Source: an uncultured Bacteroidota bacterium | GTDB lineage: Bacteria > Bacteroidota > Bacteroidia > Bacteroidales > P3 | Assembly: GCA_902771735.1 (NCBI GenBank) | Contig: CACXXO010000005.1 | Location: 1 to 64,000, forward strand | Reading direction: 5' to 3' | DNA: 64,000 bases | In this document: positions 19,179 through 28,500 of the stretch, piece after piece | Numbering within the stretch: position 1 is the first letter of the stretch | Layout of the letters: every line of letters starts with the position of its first letter | Program-made: the position numbers and the translations under genes | The notes under the pieces: generated by a model | What the model was told of the DNA's origin: nothing | The model's database searches: none | What the model saw: the letters and a program-made list of their open reading frames with translations, nothing else

Positions 19179-19522
19179 AAAAATTTGTCCTTTTGATTAT
19201 GGCATCCGCCATGCTAGCCTTGGCGGGATGCACCACAGGCGTCCACTCTGTGGCCTCGGGCAATGCCGACGAATGCTTTGTGTGCTTCGTCTCGACAGAG
19301 AAACCCTATGATATCGCTGTCACCATTGATGGCACGCTCTTCAACCTCAAGACCATCGAGCAGCAGCGCTTCTCGGCCCGCCGCGATGTCCGCGCACGCT
19401 CCAACGAGTTGATTGTCCTCGCCCCTGGCCGTCACAAAGTCAGCGTGACGCGCGACGGCAAAGAGGTCTACACCAAAGAGATCTTCGTCTCAGCTACCGA
19501 AACCAAAGTCATTGAGTTATGA
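19175..19522 (+). CDS. Small lipoprotein of the CsgG operon
   Basis: A 115-residue protein with a clear type II signal peptide, MKKFVLLIMASAMLALAGC, lipidated at Cys19. The mature part is a short beta-rich domain (DIAVTIDGTLFNL ... GRHKVSVTRDGKEVYTKEIFVSATETKVIEL) resembling PEGA-like modules. It overlaps both neighbours by 4 nt, so it is translated with the CsgG, DUF4810 and DUF799 genes. It is not part of the three-gene version of this locus that I know, so it may be a lineage-specific addition. Confidence 0.8.
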   Translation: MKKFVLLIMASAMLALAGCTTGVHSVASGNADECFVCFVSTEKPYDIAVTIDGTLFNLKTIEQQRFSARRDVRARSNELIVLAPGRHKVSVTRDGKEVYTKEIFVSATETKVIEL

Positions 19523-19974
19523 AGAAGTTAGCCCTTATAGCGATGGCAGTGCTCTTGCTGGCGTCGTGTGCCACTCCGAGGCTCTACTATTGGGGCTCGA
19601 ACTCCTCACTCAACGACGATACTTCGGCCTATGAGGAGATTCTTTATAACAACTACGACAAGCAGACTCCCGAAAGTCTCTGCGCCTTGGTGTGCCTCTA
19701 TGAGGACATGGTGTCTCATCCTGGTGGCACGCGCAATGTGGTGCCCCCCGGCATTTATGCCGAATATGGCTACCTCCTCCTCCAGCCCGCTACGGCCGAT
19801 GCTTTCCTGAACCACGCCACTGCCAAGCAGCGGAAGTTGTTCAAGTCGTCCGACTTCGGCACCTTCTTCCCCGAACACGGCGTCGAGATGCTGCAGAAAG
19901 AGATAGAACTCTACCCCGAATCGGAGAAGTTCATCAAACCTTTGTTGGAACGCATAAAAGGCAAGAAATCATGA
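19519..19974 (+). CDS. DUF4810 lipoprotein
   Basis: A 151-residue lipoprotein (lipobox LLLASC, Cys17). The sequence APRLYYWGSN-like opening (here TPRLYYWGSNSS), the NYDKQTPESLCALV helix and GRNVVPPGIYAEYGYLLL-type text (here NVVPPGIYAEYGYLLL) match DUF4810. It has a TPR-like helical character, and its family members sit with CsgG and DUF799. Probably it is attached to the periplasmic face of the outer membrane as an accessory to the CsgG-type protein. Confidence 0.88.
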   Translation: MKKLALIAMAVLLLASCATPRLYYWGSNSSLNDDTSAYEEILYNNYDKQTPESLCALVCLYEDMVSHPGGTRNVVPPGIYAEYGYLLLQPATADAFLNHATAKQRKLFKSSDFGTFFPEHGVEMLQKEIELYPESEKFIKPLLERIKGKKS

Positions 19975-20651
19975 AAAAGACGATATTTCTGACGGCTGCG
20001 GCAGCCATGCTGCTCTTAGCCTCCTGTGCCTCCTACACCCGTGGAGAGCTCTATCCCAAGTTCTACGAGGAGACCCCTGTCTCCCTCCTCGTCATGCCCC
20101 CCATCAACAACACCACCAACGTCGAGGCCAAGGACCACCTCTACACCTCTATCAGTCAGCCGCTTGTCGAAGCCGGCTACTATGTTATCTCCCCCCACCT
20201 TGCCCTCGAGATGCTCAAGGCTGAGAGCGCCTACGATGCCGAACTCTTCGTCGACCGCGACGCCGCCATCTTCGCCCGTGTCTTCGGCGCCGATGCCGTC
20301 ATCTTTTCCGTTATCGACGAATGGCGCAAAGTGGGTGTGGGCATCCAGACCAAAATCCGCTATATCGTCAAGTCCACCAAGACCAACCAGGTGCTCTTCG
20401 ATCGTACCTGCAACCTCTTCCTCAACCTCGAGACAGAGGTGTCCGATAGCAAGAATAAGTCGCTTTTTGAGACCCTCCTCGACGTGACGGCCACCCTTGT
20501 CAACACTGCCCTCACCGACCACATCGTTGCCGCCCGCAAGTGCAACCGCTATATCTTCTCCGATATTCCGCGGGGAAAATACAGCCCCGACTTCATGAAC
20601 GACCAGGAGAAAGCGGCTAGCGAGCCTAATGCCCACGTCACCGTCAAATAG
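19971..20651 (+). CDS. DUF799 (GNA1162-like) lipoprotein
   Basis: A 226-residue lipoprotein (signal MKKTIFLTAAAAMLLLASC). The mature sequence carries PVSLLVMPPINNTTNVEAKD, FARVFGADAVIFSVIDEW and KIRYIVKSTKTNQVLFDRT, the hallmarks of the GNA1162 family. That family has a TolB-like fold and is known as a lipoprotein antigen in Neisseria. It closes the CsgG operon. The downstream spacer holds an inverted repeat (20807-20834) but no obvious T-tailed terminator. Confidence 0.9.
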   Translation: MKKTIFLTAAAAMLLLASCASYTRGELYPKFYEETPVSLLVMPPINNTTNVEAKDHLYTSISQPLVEAGYYVISPHLALEMLKAESAYDAELFVDRDAAIFARVFGADAVIFSVIDEWRKVGVGIQTKIRYIVKSTKTNQVLFDRTCNLFLNLETEVSDSKNKSLFETLLDVTATLVNTALTDHIVAARKCNRYIFSDIPRGKYSPDFMNDQEKAASEPNAHVTVK

Positions 20652-20989
20652 GCCTGCTTACTGTGGTTACACTCTCCGGCACTTGCGCAGCTCGCTTCAT
20701 TTGTCGTTGACAAAGAAGCTGATAGTGCAGTGAAGGGGAAAAGAAAGGTGCGCACAGCGCTCCCTAAACGCACTGGGAACGCTCCGTGTATGGTAGCATA
20801 TATGTCCGCTTGTTGTCCGCTTGGGCAACAAGCGAACCGAATAGAGAGCGGACCGTTAGTTGGTTTCAAGCCTGCCGCCGACAACGACACCTTGATGAAT
20901 TTTGATAATTAATAATCTGAATAGTAGTAAAAAAAAAGCCCCTGCGATGTCAATTGCAGGGGCCTTTAGGGGTGTGTAGGTGTGCGGGT
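20652..20989. other. 338-bp spacer between convergent operons
   Basis: No convincing gene. It contains a perfect 9-bp inverted repeat (CGCTTGTTG at 20807-20815 and its complement at 20826-20834), plus the terminator for the minus-strand operon at 20930-20963. Confidence 0.6.
20930..20963 (-). terminator. Terminator of the aminotransferase operon
   Basis: GCCCCTGC at 20938-20945 pairs with GCAGGGGC at 20956-20963. On the minus strand the stem is followed by an eight-T run (20930-20937). Confidence 0.85.
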
Positions 20990-22192
20990 TTACTGCAGCT
21001 TGGCGAGAGCCTCTTTGATGCGGCGGAGGGCTTCGCGGAGGAGGTCCTCGGAGGTGGCATAGGAGAGGCGGATGCAACTGTCGTCGCCGAAGGCAGAGCC
21101 CATGACAGTGGCCACGTTGGCCTCGTTGAGGAGGTAGAAGGCCATATCGGTGGAGTTCTCAATGCGCTTGCCATTGAACGACTTACCGTAATAGCTGCTG
21201 ACGTCGGGGAAGAAGTAGAAGGCACCCTGCGGGAGGCGGACTTTGAGGCCGGGGATGTCGCAGAGGAGCTTGTAGACCATATCGCGGCGCTGCTGGAAGA
21301 TGTTGCGCATATCGATAATATCCTTGGAGGTCTTGGGATCCATGAGCATGGCGCAGACGGTAGCTTTCTGGGCGATGGAACAGGTGGCGGAGGTGACCTG
21401 CCCCTGGAGCTTGTTGGCGGCCTTGGCAATGACGGTTGGGGCGGCGATGAAGCCGATGCGCCAACCGGTCATGGCGAAGCCTTTGGCGACGCCATTGACG
21501 GTGATAACGCGGTCCTTGACCTCGGGGAACTGGGCGATGGATTCGTGCTTGCCCACGAAGTTGATGTGCTCGTAGATTTCATCGGCCATGACGAAGAGGT
21601 TCTCATGCTTGGCGACCACCTCAGCGATGCCTTTGAGCTCTTCCTTGGTGTAGAGCATGCCAGTGGGGTTGGAGGGCGAGGAGAACATGATGAGTTTGGT
21701 GCGGGGGGTGATGGCGGCCTCGAGTTGCTCGGGCGTCACCTTGAAGTCATTCTCGAGCTTGGTTTTGACGAAGACGCACTTACCTTCGGCAAGGCGGACG
21801 AACTCCTTGTAGGAGACCCAGAATGGGGTGGGGATGATGACTTCGTCGCCGGGGTTGATGAGGCACTGGACGACCTGAAAGAGGCTCTGCTTGGCGCCGG
21901 TGGAGACGACAATTTGCTCGGGTTTGTACTCGAGGCCGTTGTCGCGGAGGAGCTTGGTGCAGATAGCTTCCTTGAGGTCGGCATAGCCAGGCACGGGAGG
22001 ATAGTGGGTGAAATTGTCGTCGATGGCCTTCTTGGCTGCTTCCTTCACCACCTCGGGGGTGTTGAAGTCGGGCTCACCGATGGAGAGGCTGATGACATCT
22101 TTGCCCTGGGCTTTGAGTTCGCGGGCCTTGGCGGTCATGGCGAGAGTCTCGCTCTCGGCCATATTGAGGATTCTATTGGACAGGATTTCCAT
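20990..22192 (-). CDS. Class I PLP-dependent aminotransferase (aspartate/aromatic type)
   Basis: A 400-residue fold-type I aminotransferase. The PLP-lysine is Lys237 in AKGFAMTGWRIGFIAAP. Other family motifs are FSSPSNPTGMLY, VMADEIYEHI and the C-terminal CIRLSYATSEDLLREALRRI. These are typical of subgroup I-gamma, which includes aspartate and broad-range aromatic aminotransferases. The exact substrate cannot be assigned. It is the last gene of a minus-strand run with gtrA-like and secreted-protein genes; a functional link between them is not evident. Confidence 0.92.
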   Translation of the reverse strand: MEILSNRILNMAESETLAMTAKARELKAQGKDVISLSIGEPDFNTPEVVKEAAKKAIDDNFTHYPPVPGYADLKEAICTKLLRDNGLEYKPEQIVVSTGAKQSLFQVVQCLINPGDEVIIPTPFWVSYKEFVRLAEGKCVFVKTKLENDFKVTPEQLEAAITPRTKLIMFSSPSNPTGMLYTKEELKGIAEVVAKHENLFVMADEIYEHINFVGKHESIAQFPEVKDRVITVNGVAKGFAMTGWRIGFIAAPTVIAKAANKLQGQVTSATCSIAQKATVCAMLMDPKTSKDIIDMRNIFQQRRDMVYKLLCDIPGLKVRLPQGAFYFFPDVSSYYGKSFNGKRIENSTDMAFYLLNEANVATVMGSAFGDDSCIRLSYATSEDLLREALRRIKEALAKLQ

Positions 22193-22220
22193 AATTATGA
22201 TGTGTTAAATTGTGAATGCA

Positions 22221-22646
22221 TTAATGTTTTTGGCGGAAGGTGAAGATGTTGTTTGCCAAGAAGTTCCAAACTGTCACGATAGCTGTAGCGATGATTTTTG
22301 CTACCCAGAAGTCCCAATCGAGAGAGGTGTCGACAAAGCGCGGGACGATGCTTATGTCTTTGAGCAGGAAAACAATGAGTGAGTTGAGGCCCAAGCCGAT
22401 GAGTGAGACGAAGAAGAACTTGGCATATTCAATACCGACCTCTTTGGAGGTGCTTTTCCACGTCCATACCCGGTTGAAGAAATAGTTGCTTGTGGCGGCG
22501 ACGGTAAAACCAATGGCATTTGCCAGCAGTTCAGGTATGCCGAGGATGCCTTTGCAGAGAGCCGTCAGTCCGAAGTCGATAACGGCGCCGCTGGCGCCGA
22601 CCACGCCGAATTTGAAGAATTTGGTTATGAGGGGGCTGAGTTCCAT
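22221..22646 (-). CDS. GtrA family membrane protein
   Basis: A 141-residue protein with four predicted helices (FFKFGVVGASGAVIDFGLTALC; LLANAIGFTVAATSNYFFNRVW; FFVSLIGLGLNSLIVFLL; IIATAIVTVWNFLANNIFTF). The NYFFNRVWTW motif is characteristic of the GtrA/DPMS-like family, thought to flip or help use isoprenoid-linked sugars. No glycosyltransferase gene is adjacent. It begins immediately after the stop of the upstream secreted-protein gene, so the two are cotranscribed. Confidence 0.88.
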   Translation of the reverse strand: MELSPLITKFFKFGVVGASGAVIDFGLTALCKGILGIPELLANAIGFTVAATSNYFFNRVWTWKSTSKEVGIEYAKFFFVSLIGLGLNSLIVFLLKDISIVPRFVDTSLDWDFWVAKIIATAIVTVWNFLANNIFTFRQKH

Positions 22647-23282
22647 TTAGTTGAAGACTTTCTCTTCGGGGGAGTGGATGATGCCGGTCTTGCGGATTTT
22701 CTGTTTGCGGTCGCGAGCTTTTGATTTGCTGATGCGCGGGGCAGGTTTTTTGACACGGGGTACAATCTGCATGTCGCCGTCCTCGTTGACTTCGAGACCA
22801 TAGACCTTGCGGGTGTTGAGGTTGCACTTGATGTGCCAGAAGTGGCCGCAGCCACCGCGAGTGAGGATGACGTCGGAGGCGAGGCGTTCGTCGGAGAGGT
22901 TATCGTCCCAGAGGCCGTTGAGCCAGATGATGTGGTCGCCCCGGTCGTTGGTGAAGCCCACATATTGGCGGCGGTACATGCGCATGTGCTCGTCGATGAT
23001 GGGACACATGCCGCCTTGGTTGAAGTGTTCGCGATTGACGAAGGCGATTTTTTTCTGGATGAGTGCTTCGGCATCGGCGATTTCTTCGTCGGTGGGGGTG
23101 AAGCGGCCGTCCTGGCCTTCTACGGTGAAGTCAACTTCCACATCCTGGTGGAAGGACCAGCCGTGATAATTGTTGCCCCAGACCTCGGAGACTTTCCATT
23201 TTTCGACCGGTTCGATGTATTCCTGGGCGCTCATGGCAGTGCCAAAAAGCATGATAACAAGCCCCAAAAAGAGTTTCTTCAT
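22647..23282 (-). CDS. Secreted protein of unknown family
   Basis: A 211-residue protein starting at the ATG (23282) that gives the signal peptide MKKLFLGLVIMLFGTAMSAQ. An upstream in-frame Met would add ten basic residues and spoil the signal. The mature part contains HQDVEVDFTVEGQDGRF, MCPIIDEHMRMYRRQYVGF and GGCGHFWHIKCNLNTRKVYGL, then a very basic tail (KKPAPRISKSKARDRKQKIRK). I do not recognise the family. It heads the operon with GtrA and the aminotransferase, from the promoter at 23310-23317. Confidence 0.7.
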   Translation of the reverse strand: MKKLFLGLVIMLFGTAMSAQEYIEPVEKWKVSEVWGNNYHGWSFHQDVEVDFTVEGQDGRFTPTDEEIADAEALIQKKIAFVNREHFNQGGMCPIIDEHMRMYRRQYVGFTNDRGDHIIWLNGLWDDNLSDERLASDVILTRGGCGHFWHIKCNLNTRKVYGLEVNEDGDMQIVPRVKKPAPRISKSKARDRKQKIRKTGIIHSPEEKVFN

Positions 23283-23309
23283 TACCTTTTTCTTATTAGT
23301 TTTCAATTG

Positions 23310-23317
23310 CAAAAGTA
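23310..23317 (-). promoter_or_regulatory. Minus-strand -7 element
   Basis: Read on the minus strand this is TACTTTTG followed by CA, about 30 nt before the secreted-protein gene. It is divergent from the plus-strand promoter at 23370-23377. Confidence 0.5.
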
Positions 23318-23369
23318 CTCATATTTCGGCATTCACGCAAATTTTTTTTTCGAATTGCGAAAAATGTTG

Positions 23370-23377
23370 TATATTTG
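23370..23377 (+). promoter_or_regulatory. -7 element of the CoA-transferase gene
   Basis: TATATTTG followed by CA, about 45 nt before the start codon. Confidence 0.55.
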
Positions 23378-23422
23378 CACTTTGATTTTAATAACGCAAC
23401 AATAAGTAAAATAGTATATATC

Positions 23423-24070
23423 ATGAACAAATTTGTCACAGTAAAAGAGGCCGCCGACAAAATTCACGACGGCATGACCGTAATGGTCGGAGGATTTCTT
23501 GGCGTAGGTAACCCCATCGCTCTCATTGACGAGCTCGTGGCCCGTAATGTCAAGAATCTCACCATCATCTGCAACGATACCGCCTATCCCGAGGTCGGTG
23601 TCGGTAAACTCATCACCAATCATCAGGTGAAAGAACTCATTGCCACCCACATTGGCACCAACAACAACACTATCGACCAGATGAATGCTGGCGAGTTGAA
23701 GGTGACCCTCCAGCCCCAGGGCACCCTGGCCGAGCAAATCCGCGCCGCTGGAGCAGGACTCGGTGGTGTGCTGACCCAGACGGGCCTCGGCACCGTGGTT
23801 GAGAACGGCAAGCAGAAAATCACTGTCGACGGTAAGGAGTATCTCCTTGAGAAACCCGTGCGTGCCGACGTCGCCATCATCGGCGCCAACATCGCCGACG
23901 AGGACGGCAACTTGGTCTACAAGGGCACCAGCCAGAACTTCTGCCCCATGATGGCCACCGCCGCCGACACCGTCATTGTCGAGCCGCAGGAGATTGTCGC
24001 CACCGGCACCATTGCCCCCGAGAATGTCAAGACCCCCGGCATCTTCGTCGACTACATCATCAAGAAGTAA
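23423..24070 (+). CDS. CoA-transferase subunit A (AtoD-like), without an adjacent subunit B
   Basis: A 215-residue alpha subunit of a 3-oxoacid or short-chain acyl-CoA transferase. The family motif VMVGGFLGVGNPIALIDEL is at the N-terminus, and the later motifs GAGLGGVLTQTGLGT and KPVRADVAIIGANIADEDGN are intact. The start is the ATG at 23423; an upstream Met would remove the leader. The catalytic Glu-bearing beta subunit (AtoA) normally follows directly, but here the next gene is an unrelated lipoprotein, separated by a terminator. With the ammonia-lyase at 25030, this subunit may serve butyryl-CoA/acetoacetate transfer in lysine fermentation, with its beta partner elsewhere. Confidence 0.9.
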   Translation: MNKFVTVKEAADKIHDGMTVMVGGFLGVGNPIALIDELVARNVKNLTIICNDTAYPEVGVGKLITNHQVKELIATHIGTNNNTIDQMNAGELKVTLQPQGTLAEQIRAAGAGLGGVLTQTGLGTVVENGKQKITVDGKEYLLEKPVRADVAIIGANIADEDGNLVYKGTSQNFCPMMATAADTVIVEPQEIVATGTIAPENVKTPGIFVDYIIKK

Positions 24071-24094
24071 CGCGCCAATGCGTTAATGCGTCAA

Positions 24095-24140
24095 AACGGG
24101 ATTGCTGTCAAAACGCTGGTAGCAGTCCCGTTTTTTTTTT
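24095..24140 (+). terminator. Terminator after the CoA-transferase subunit gene
   Basis: A 12-bp stem with one G-T type mismatch (24095-24106 with 24121-24132), followed by about ten T. Confidence 0.85.
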
Positions 24141-24154
24141 AATAAAAAAACATC

Positions 24155-24853
24155 ATGCCAAAGACCCTGATGATGCTTTGTACAATGGCGTTGCTGCTTA
24201 CATCCTGTTTTCGCGAGAACAGGACCACCCACTACCATGTGGAGACCGAGGCCTACACCCTCACCGTCGATGGCAAGCGCCTCGTTTCCCAGCAGCAAGC
24301 CGATGCCTTCCACAAAGACACCTCCCTCGGCGACACGGTTCGCATGTACGACGATGTGACGGGTCTGGCTCTGTTTCTGCAGATGATGTCCGAAGGCTGG
24401 GTCAAAAAGGATAAACCAGCCCTCTTCAAAGGCGACTACGTGCTCAGCCTCGAGATTATCCATCATCCCGGCAGTGACCGGGAGGCCAACAGCGCCGCCG
24501 CCCTTTTGCAGCTGCGCGATTGGGGCTATATCAGCATCGACACCATCCATCATACGGAACTCGCTATTGTGCGCAGCGGTACCAGCCTGTCCGACTATAA
24601 GGACGGGAACGACTACGGCAGTAGCACCTATGACATCACCATACCAAAGGAGATACTGGCTGACACCATACAGGAAAACACCACCTTTGGTGATTGGTTC
24701 GACGGTTGGTTCGATGCCCGTTTTGCTACTCACGAAGAACTTTTCTCCTTCCTCGACACTCATGGCTACGACACCATCCACACCGGCACCCACACATCAG
24801 TCTATCCCCACGCCCGTCGCTCCTACGACCGCAAGTTTATGGGTGTCCTATAG
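24155..24853 (+). CDS. Lipoprotein of unknown family
   Basis: A 232-residue protein with a short signal peptide ending in the lipobox LLTSC (MPKTLMMLCTMALLLTSC). The mature part is acidic and aromatic-rich, for example FKGDYVLSLEIIHHPGSD, FGDWFDGWFDARFATHEEL and LDTHGYDTIHTGTHTS. I do not recognise the family or see a catalytic motif. It lies between a terminator and the promoter of the ammonia-lyase gene, so it is probably expressed on its own. Its promoter is not clear. Confidence 0.6.
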   Translation: MPKTLMMLCTMALLLTSCFRENRTTHYHVETEAYTLTVDGKRLVSQQQADAFHKDTSLGDTVRMYDDVTGLALFLQMMSEGWVKKDKPALFKGDYVLSLEIIHHPGSDREANSAAALLQLRDWGYISIDTIHHTELAIVRSGTSLSDYKDGNDYGSSTYDITIPKEILADTIQENTTFGDWFDGWFDARFATHEELFSFLDTHGYDTIHTGTHTSVYPHARRSYDRKFMGVL

Positions 24854-24895
24854 ATTCATCAGATACGCCGTTTTGGCGACAGGGGAAAAAAAGAT

Positions 24896-24926
24896 TTGGC
24901 CAGACGGCTGAATTTGTGTATCTTTG
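24896..24926 (+). promoter_or_regulatory. Promoter of the ammonia-lyase gene
   Basis: TATCTTTG at 24919-24926, followed by CA, with a TTG at 24896-24898 and a 20-nt spacer. The leader is about 100 nt and AT-rich. Confidence 0.65.
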
Positions 24927-25029
24927 CAAGCGTAAAACCATAGCGTATAAGGGTTATGGTTTGTAGGTTATAGATTGGAAATCAATAGTTAAACAAAAAA
25001 ATATATAAACAATTAAAACAGAAAAAATT

Positions 25030-25509
25030 ATGGCAGTTACTTCTATGCTCCGCGTTCGCATGAGCGCCAAGGACGCCCACTACGGAGGAAACCTCGTTGA
25101 CGGTGCCCACATGGTCCATCTCTTCGGCGATGTCGCCACAGAGCTCCTTATCAAACAAGACGGCGACGAAGGTCTCTTCTGCGCCTACGACATGGTCGAG
25201 TTCAAGGCTCCCGTCTACGCCGGCGACTACATCGAGGCCTACGGCGAAATCACCCACGTTGGCAACACTAGCCGCAAGATGAAATTCGAGGCCTACAAGG
25301 TCATCCGCACCCTGCCCGAAATCAGCGCCAGCGCTGCCGAGGTGCTCGAGGAGCGCATCCTCGTGGCCCGTGCCACCGGCACCTGCGTCACCCCCAAGGA
25401 GTGCCAGCGCTACAATAAAGAGCCCGAGGTGAAGAAAGTCGCAGCCAAGAAAGCTGTGGCCAAGAAGGCCGCTGCCAAAAAGCCCGTTGCCAAGAAGAAG
25501 GCTAAATAA
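25030..25509 (+). CDS. kal: 3-aminobutyryl-CoA ammonia-lyase (Kal-type hotdog protein) with histone-H1-like tail
   Basis: A 159-residue protein. Residues 1-~130 match the Kal family of hotdog-fold lyases, with [31 protein letters not shown], and [17 protein letters not shown]. Kal removes ammonia from 3-aminobutyryl-CoA to give crotonyl-CoA in the lysine fermentation pathway. The last 25 residues (135-159) are a low-complexity Lys/Ala/Pro/Val extension, repeating AAKK/AVAKK units with twelve lysines. This tail is typical of histone-H1-like DNA-binding proteins and absent from known Kal. The tail is in frame and followed by a normal stop and terminator. No other lysine-fermentation gene is adjacent, apart from a CoA-transferase subunit upstream. 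Confidence 0.85.
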   Translation: MAVTSMLRVRMSAKDAHYGGNLVDGAHMVHLFGDVATELLIKQDGDEGLFCAYDMVEFKAPVYAGDYIEAYGEITHVGNTSRKMKFEAYKVIRTLPEISASAAEVLEERILVARATGTCVTPKECQRYNKEPEVKKVAAKKAVAKKAAAKKPVAKKKAK

Positions 25510-25528
25510 GCAGTAAACACCAACAAAA

Positions 25529-25558
25529 GAAAAGCCCTGCCAAACGGCAGGGCTTTTC
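25529..25558. terminator. Bidirectional terminator between convergent genes
   Basis: A perfect 13-bp stem (GAAAAGCCCTGCC at 25529-25541 with its complement at 25546-25558) and an AAAC loop, with flanking A and T runs. It can serve both the ammonia-lyase gene and the giant gene downstream. Confidence 0.9.
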
Positions 25559-25582
25559 TCGTTGTGTGTGGCAAGCCCATCG

Positions 25583-28500
25583 TTATCTAACGATGAGCTT
25601 GCGGATGGCGTTGACCTGTTCGCCGACGATGCGGACGAAGTAAGCTCCGGAGGTCAGTGTGCTGATGTCGATGGTAATCGACTGGCTGGCTGAGCAATGG
25701 AGCACTTCGCGACCATTCATGTCGACTACCGTCACCAGGGCCTGTCCTTCGATGCCTGAGAGGGTCACCAAGGAGGAAGCGGGGTTCGGGTAGAGGGCGA
25801 TGTTGGAGGCATTGACATCATCGATGCCCACCGAGCGTTCGAAGGTGGCTATGAGGCTGATGTCGTTGTTGACGGTGATGGTGCGGACAGAGTCGGTGTT
25901 GTTGTCGCTCCATTTCACGAAGCGGTAGCCAGAGTTCGAGATGGCCTTGATTTCAACACTGCGTCCCTCCTCATAGGTGCCGGCGCCGGTGACGGTGCCC
26001 CAGTTGGGATTGTTGGCTGTGAGGGTGATGGTGTAGTAGGTGACCTCGGGATTGTTCTCGGCGAAGGTAGCGGTGAGGGAAGTGTCGCTGGTGACAGTAA
26101 TGCTGATGGAGGCTGCTGTGGCGCCATTGCTCCAGCTAACGAAGTGGTAGCCGTCGTTGGGGATGGCGTTGAGAGGAGCCTGTGTGTTCTCAGCATAGGT
26201 ACCGCCGCCGCTCACGGAGCCCCAGTTAGGATTGTTGCTGTTGACGGTGACGGTGTAGTAGGTCACATCGGGGGTGCCGGCGAGTGTGGTGACGAGGATT
26301 TCATTGCTCCACTCGCTCGAACTGTTGGTATCGCAGACGGCCTGCACCTTGATGGTGTAGTTGGTGCTGGGAGTGAGGCCGGTGAGGAGGTAGGGATTGG
26401 TGTTGACGAGGATAGTGGAGCCGTTGTAGTTGATGGCCCAAGTGGTTTCGGTGCCACCGGCAGTCCAGTTGAACAACACACTATTGGAGGTGATGTTGCT
26501 GGCGACCAATGAAGAGGGGGCGTCGCAAGGCACAACCGGGATGATGTAGGTGGTGTGCAGTTGGCGCACGACGCTGGCGCTCGAACTGTCGGAGGCCGAG
26601 CAGAGGGCCACGACGTACATGTCATAGACGGTGTCTGGCATCAGTCCGGTGAGGCTGATGCTGTTGACGGCCACGTTCTGGCGCACCCAGGTGGCGGAGC
26701 CAGCCAGGCGGTAATAGAAGTGGTAGTTGGAGGCAGAGCCGTTCCATGTGACATCGGCAGTGGACGCAGAGGTCATCTCGGCCTGCAGTTCGGTAGGACG
26801 TGGGCAGAGGGCTCCCTCAGTGCAGCGCACATAGAGCTCGTAACCAGTGTGGCACATGTTGCCGCTCACAGAGAATGTGATGGTCATTGAGCCAGTGGTC
26901 GAGGTGGCGAGGACAGTGTTGAGCAGGGTGTCGCGGCCGTCGACGGTGTTGTAGGTGTAGAGGACGGTGCCGTTGGTACCTTCACCGTCATAGACGGTCA
27001 GTGTGGCGGGCGAGGAACCCCAGCCGAACTTGCCACCGAAGATCTGCAGCTGGCTACCGACATTCTCGGTGCGGATAACGAGAGCCGAGTTGCTGTTGGG
27101 CAGATAGCCCGGAATGGGGCCGCCGTTGTCGTAGATCACGAAGCCGCAGCCTTCGATAGTGTCGGCCACATTGCTGTTGTTCATGATGACGGTGCCTGCG
27201 CCGAATTCATTCTTCACCCAGTTGCTGTGCTCGGTGGCGCTGCAAATGGCACGGACGAAGAAGTTGTAGATGCCGCCGCCCTGAATCATGCCGATGGGGA
27301 TGGTATAGGAAGTGTCGGTGACGGTGATGAAGAGGGAGTCGGGAAGATTGTCCAAGGAGTCGATGTCGACGGTCACGGTGTCGACATAGACCTGCCACTG
27401 GTTCTCAAAGCCCATGGGATGCCATGTGAAGGTAGTGGCTTCGGGGTCGATGAGGTTGCTGCCAACCAGATTGTCGACGGGGTAGCAGCTGGGGAGCTCT
27501 TCGATATTAATATTGTCGATGAGTGCCCACTCGTTCCAGTTGCGATACTGGGCGAAAGCCACGCGGGCGGCGCCGCCGGGAAGGAGATAGTTGGTGAAGT
27601 AGATGGTCTTGCGGACATGGTTGTTGCGCGAGAAGAGTGGATCCTGGATAGTGTCGACCCAAGCAAGCAGTGTGCCGGCAGCATCGGTCACACCGATGAG
27701 GATACCGTCGTTCTCGGACGGGGAGCCGACCTTGGTGTCGAATTCGATTTTCAGCTTGGCGATGTTGCCGTTGAGTTCGGGCAGTACGACGTACTCGCTG
27801 CCGCCGCCATGATAGGCTTTCAGGAAGACGCCGCCATCCCAGTGGGTGGAGTAGGCCGACGACCAGATCCAGCACGGAGGCATGACGTCATCGGCATAGG
27901 CGTCGAAGTCTTCGCTGTAGGGGAGAGCCTGTGGGAGGCAGTTGGTCTGGAACGTGGTAATGACCCACAGGGTGTCGTTGCCACAGATGGTACCCACACG
28001 CACCTCATAGCTCGACGAGGAGCTAAGGCCGGTGAGGGTGTAGGCGGTGTCGTTGATATCGTCGGGCAGGCTCCATGCAGTGTCGCCGAGGATGCGGTAT
28101 TCGATGGCAAAGTCGGTTGTCGTACCGTTGTAGTTCCAGCTCAGGTCGACACGGCTGGCCGCGGGTGTGGCCACCAGGTTGGTGGGATACATGCAACCTT
28201 CGAAGAGACGGATGTTGATGTCGTCGAGATAGACGTAATTATAGGGAGCATTGTAGCGGAAAGCCACAAAGTAGCTACTGTCGTGAGGCAAGGTGGAAGT
28301 GGTGAACTCAAAGAGTTCGTAGCCGTTGGTGCTGTTGATGGTCATCAAGGGGATGAAGGTGGTGTCGTAGAGGGGGTTGGTCATCACGCCGGCCTCAAGA
28401 ATACCACTAGCGAAATCGGCCCAGAAGCCAACGTAGATGCTGTCTCCGTCGAGAGGCACGCGGCTGGTGGCAATCATGTTGCTGCCACTGCCCATGGTGA

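Noticed and set aside
20954-22243. A 429-codon plus-strand frame opposite the aminotransferase gene
   Set aside because: It is in antisense to a clear aminotransferase, has a hydrophobic/acidic composition with no family motif, and is a by-product of GC-rich codon bias.
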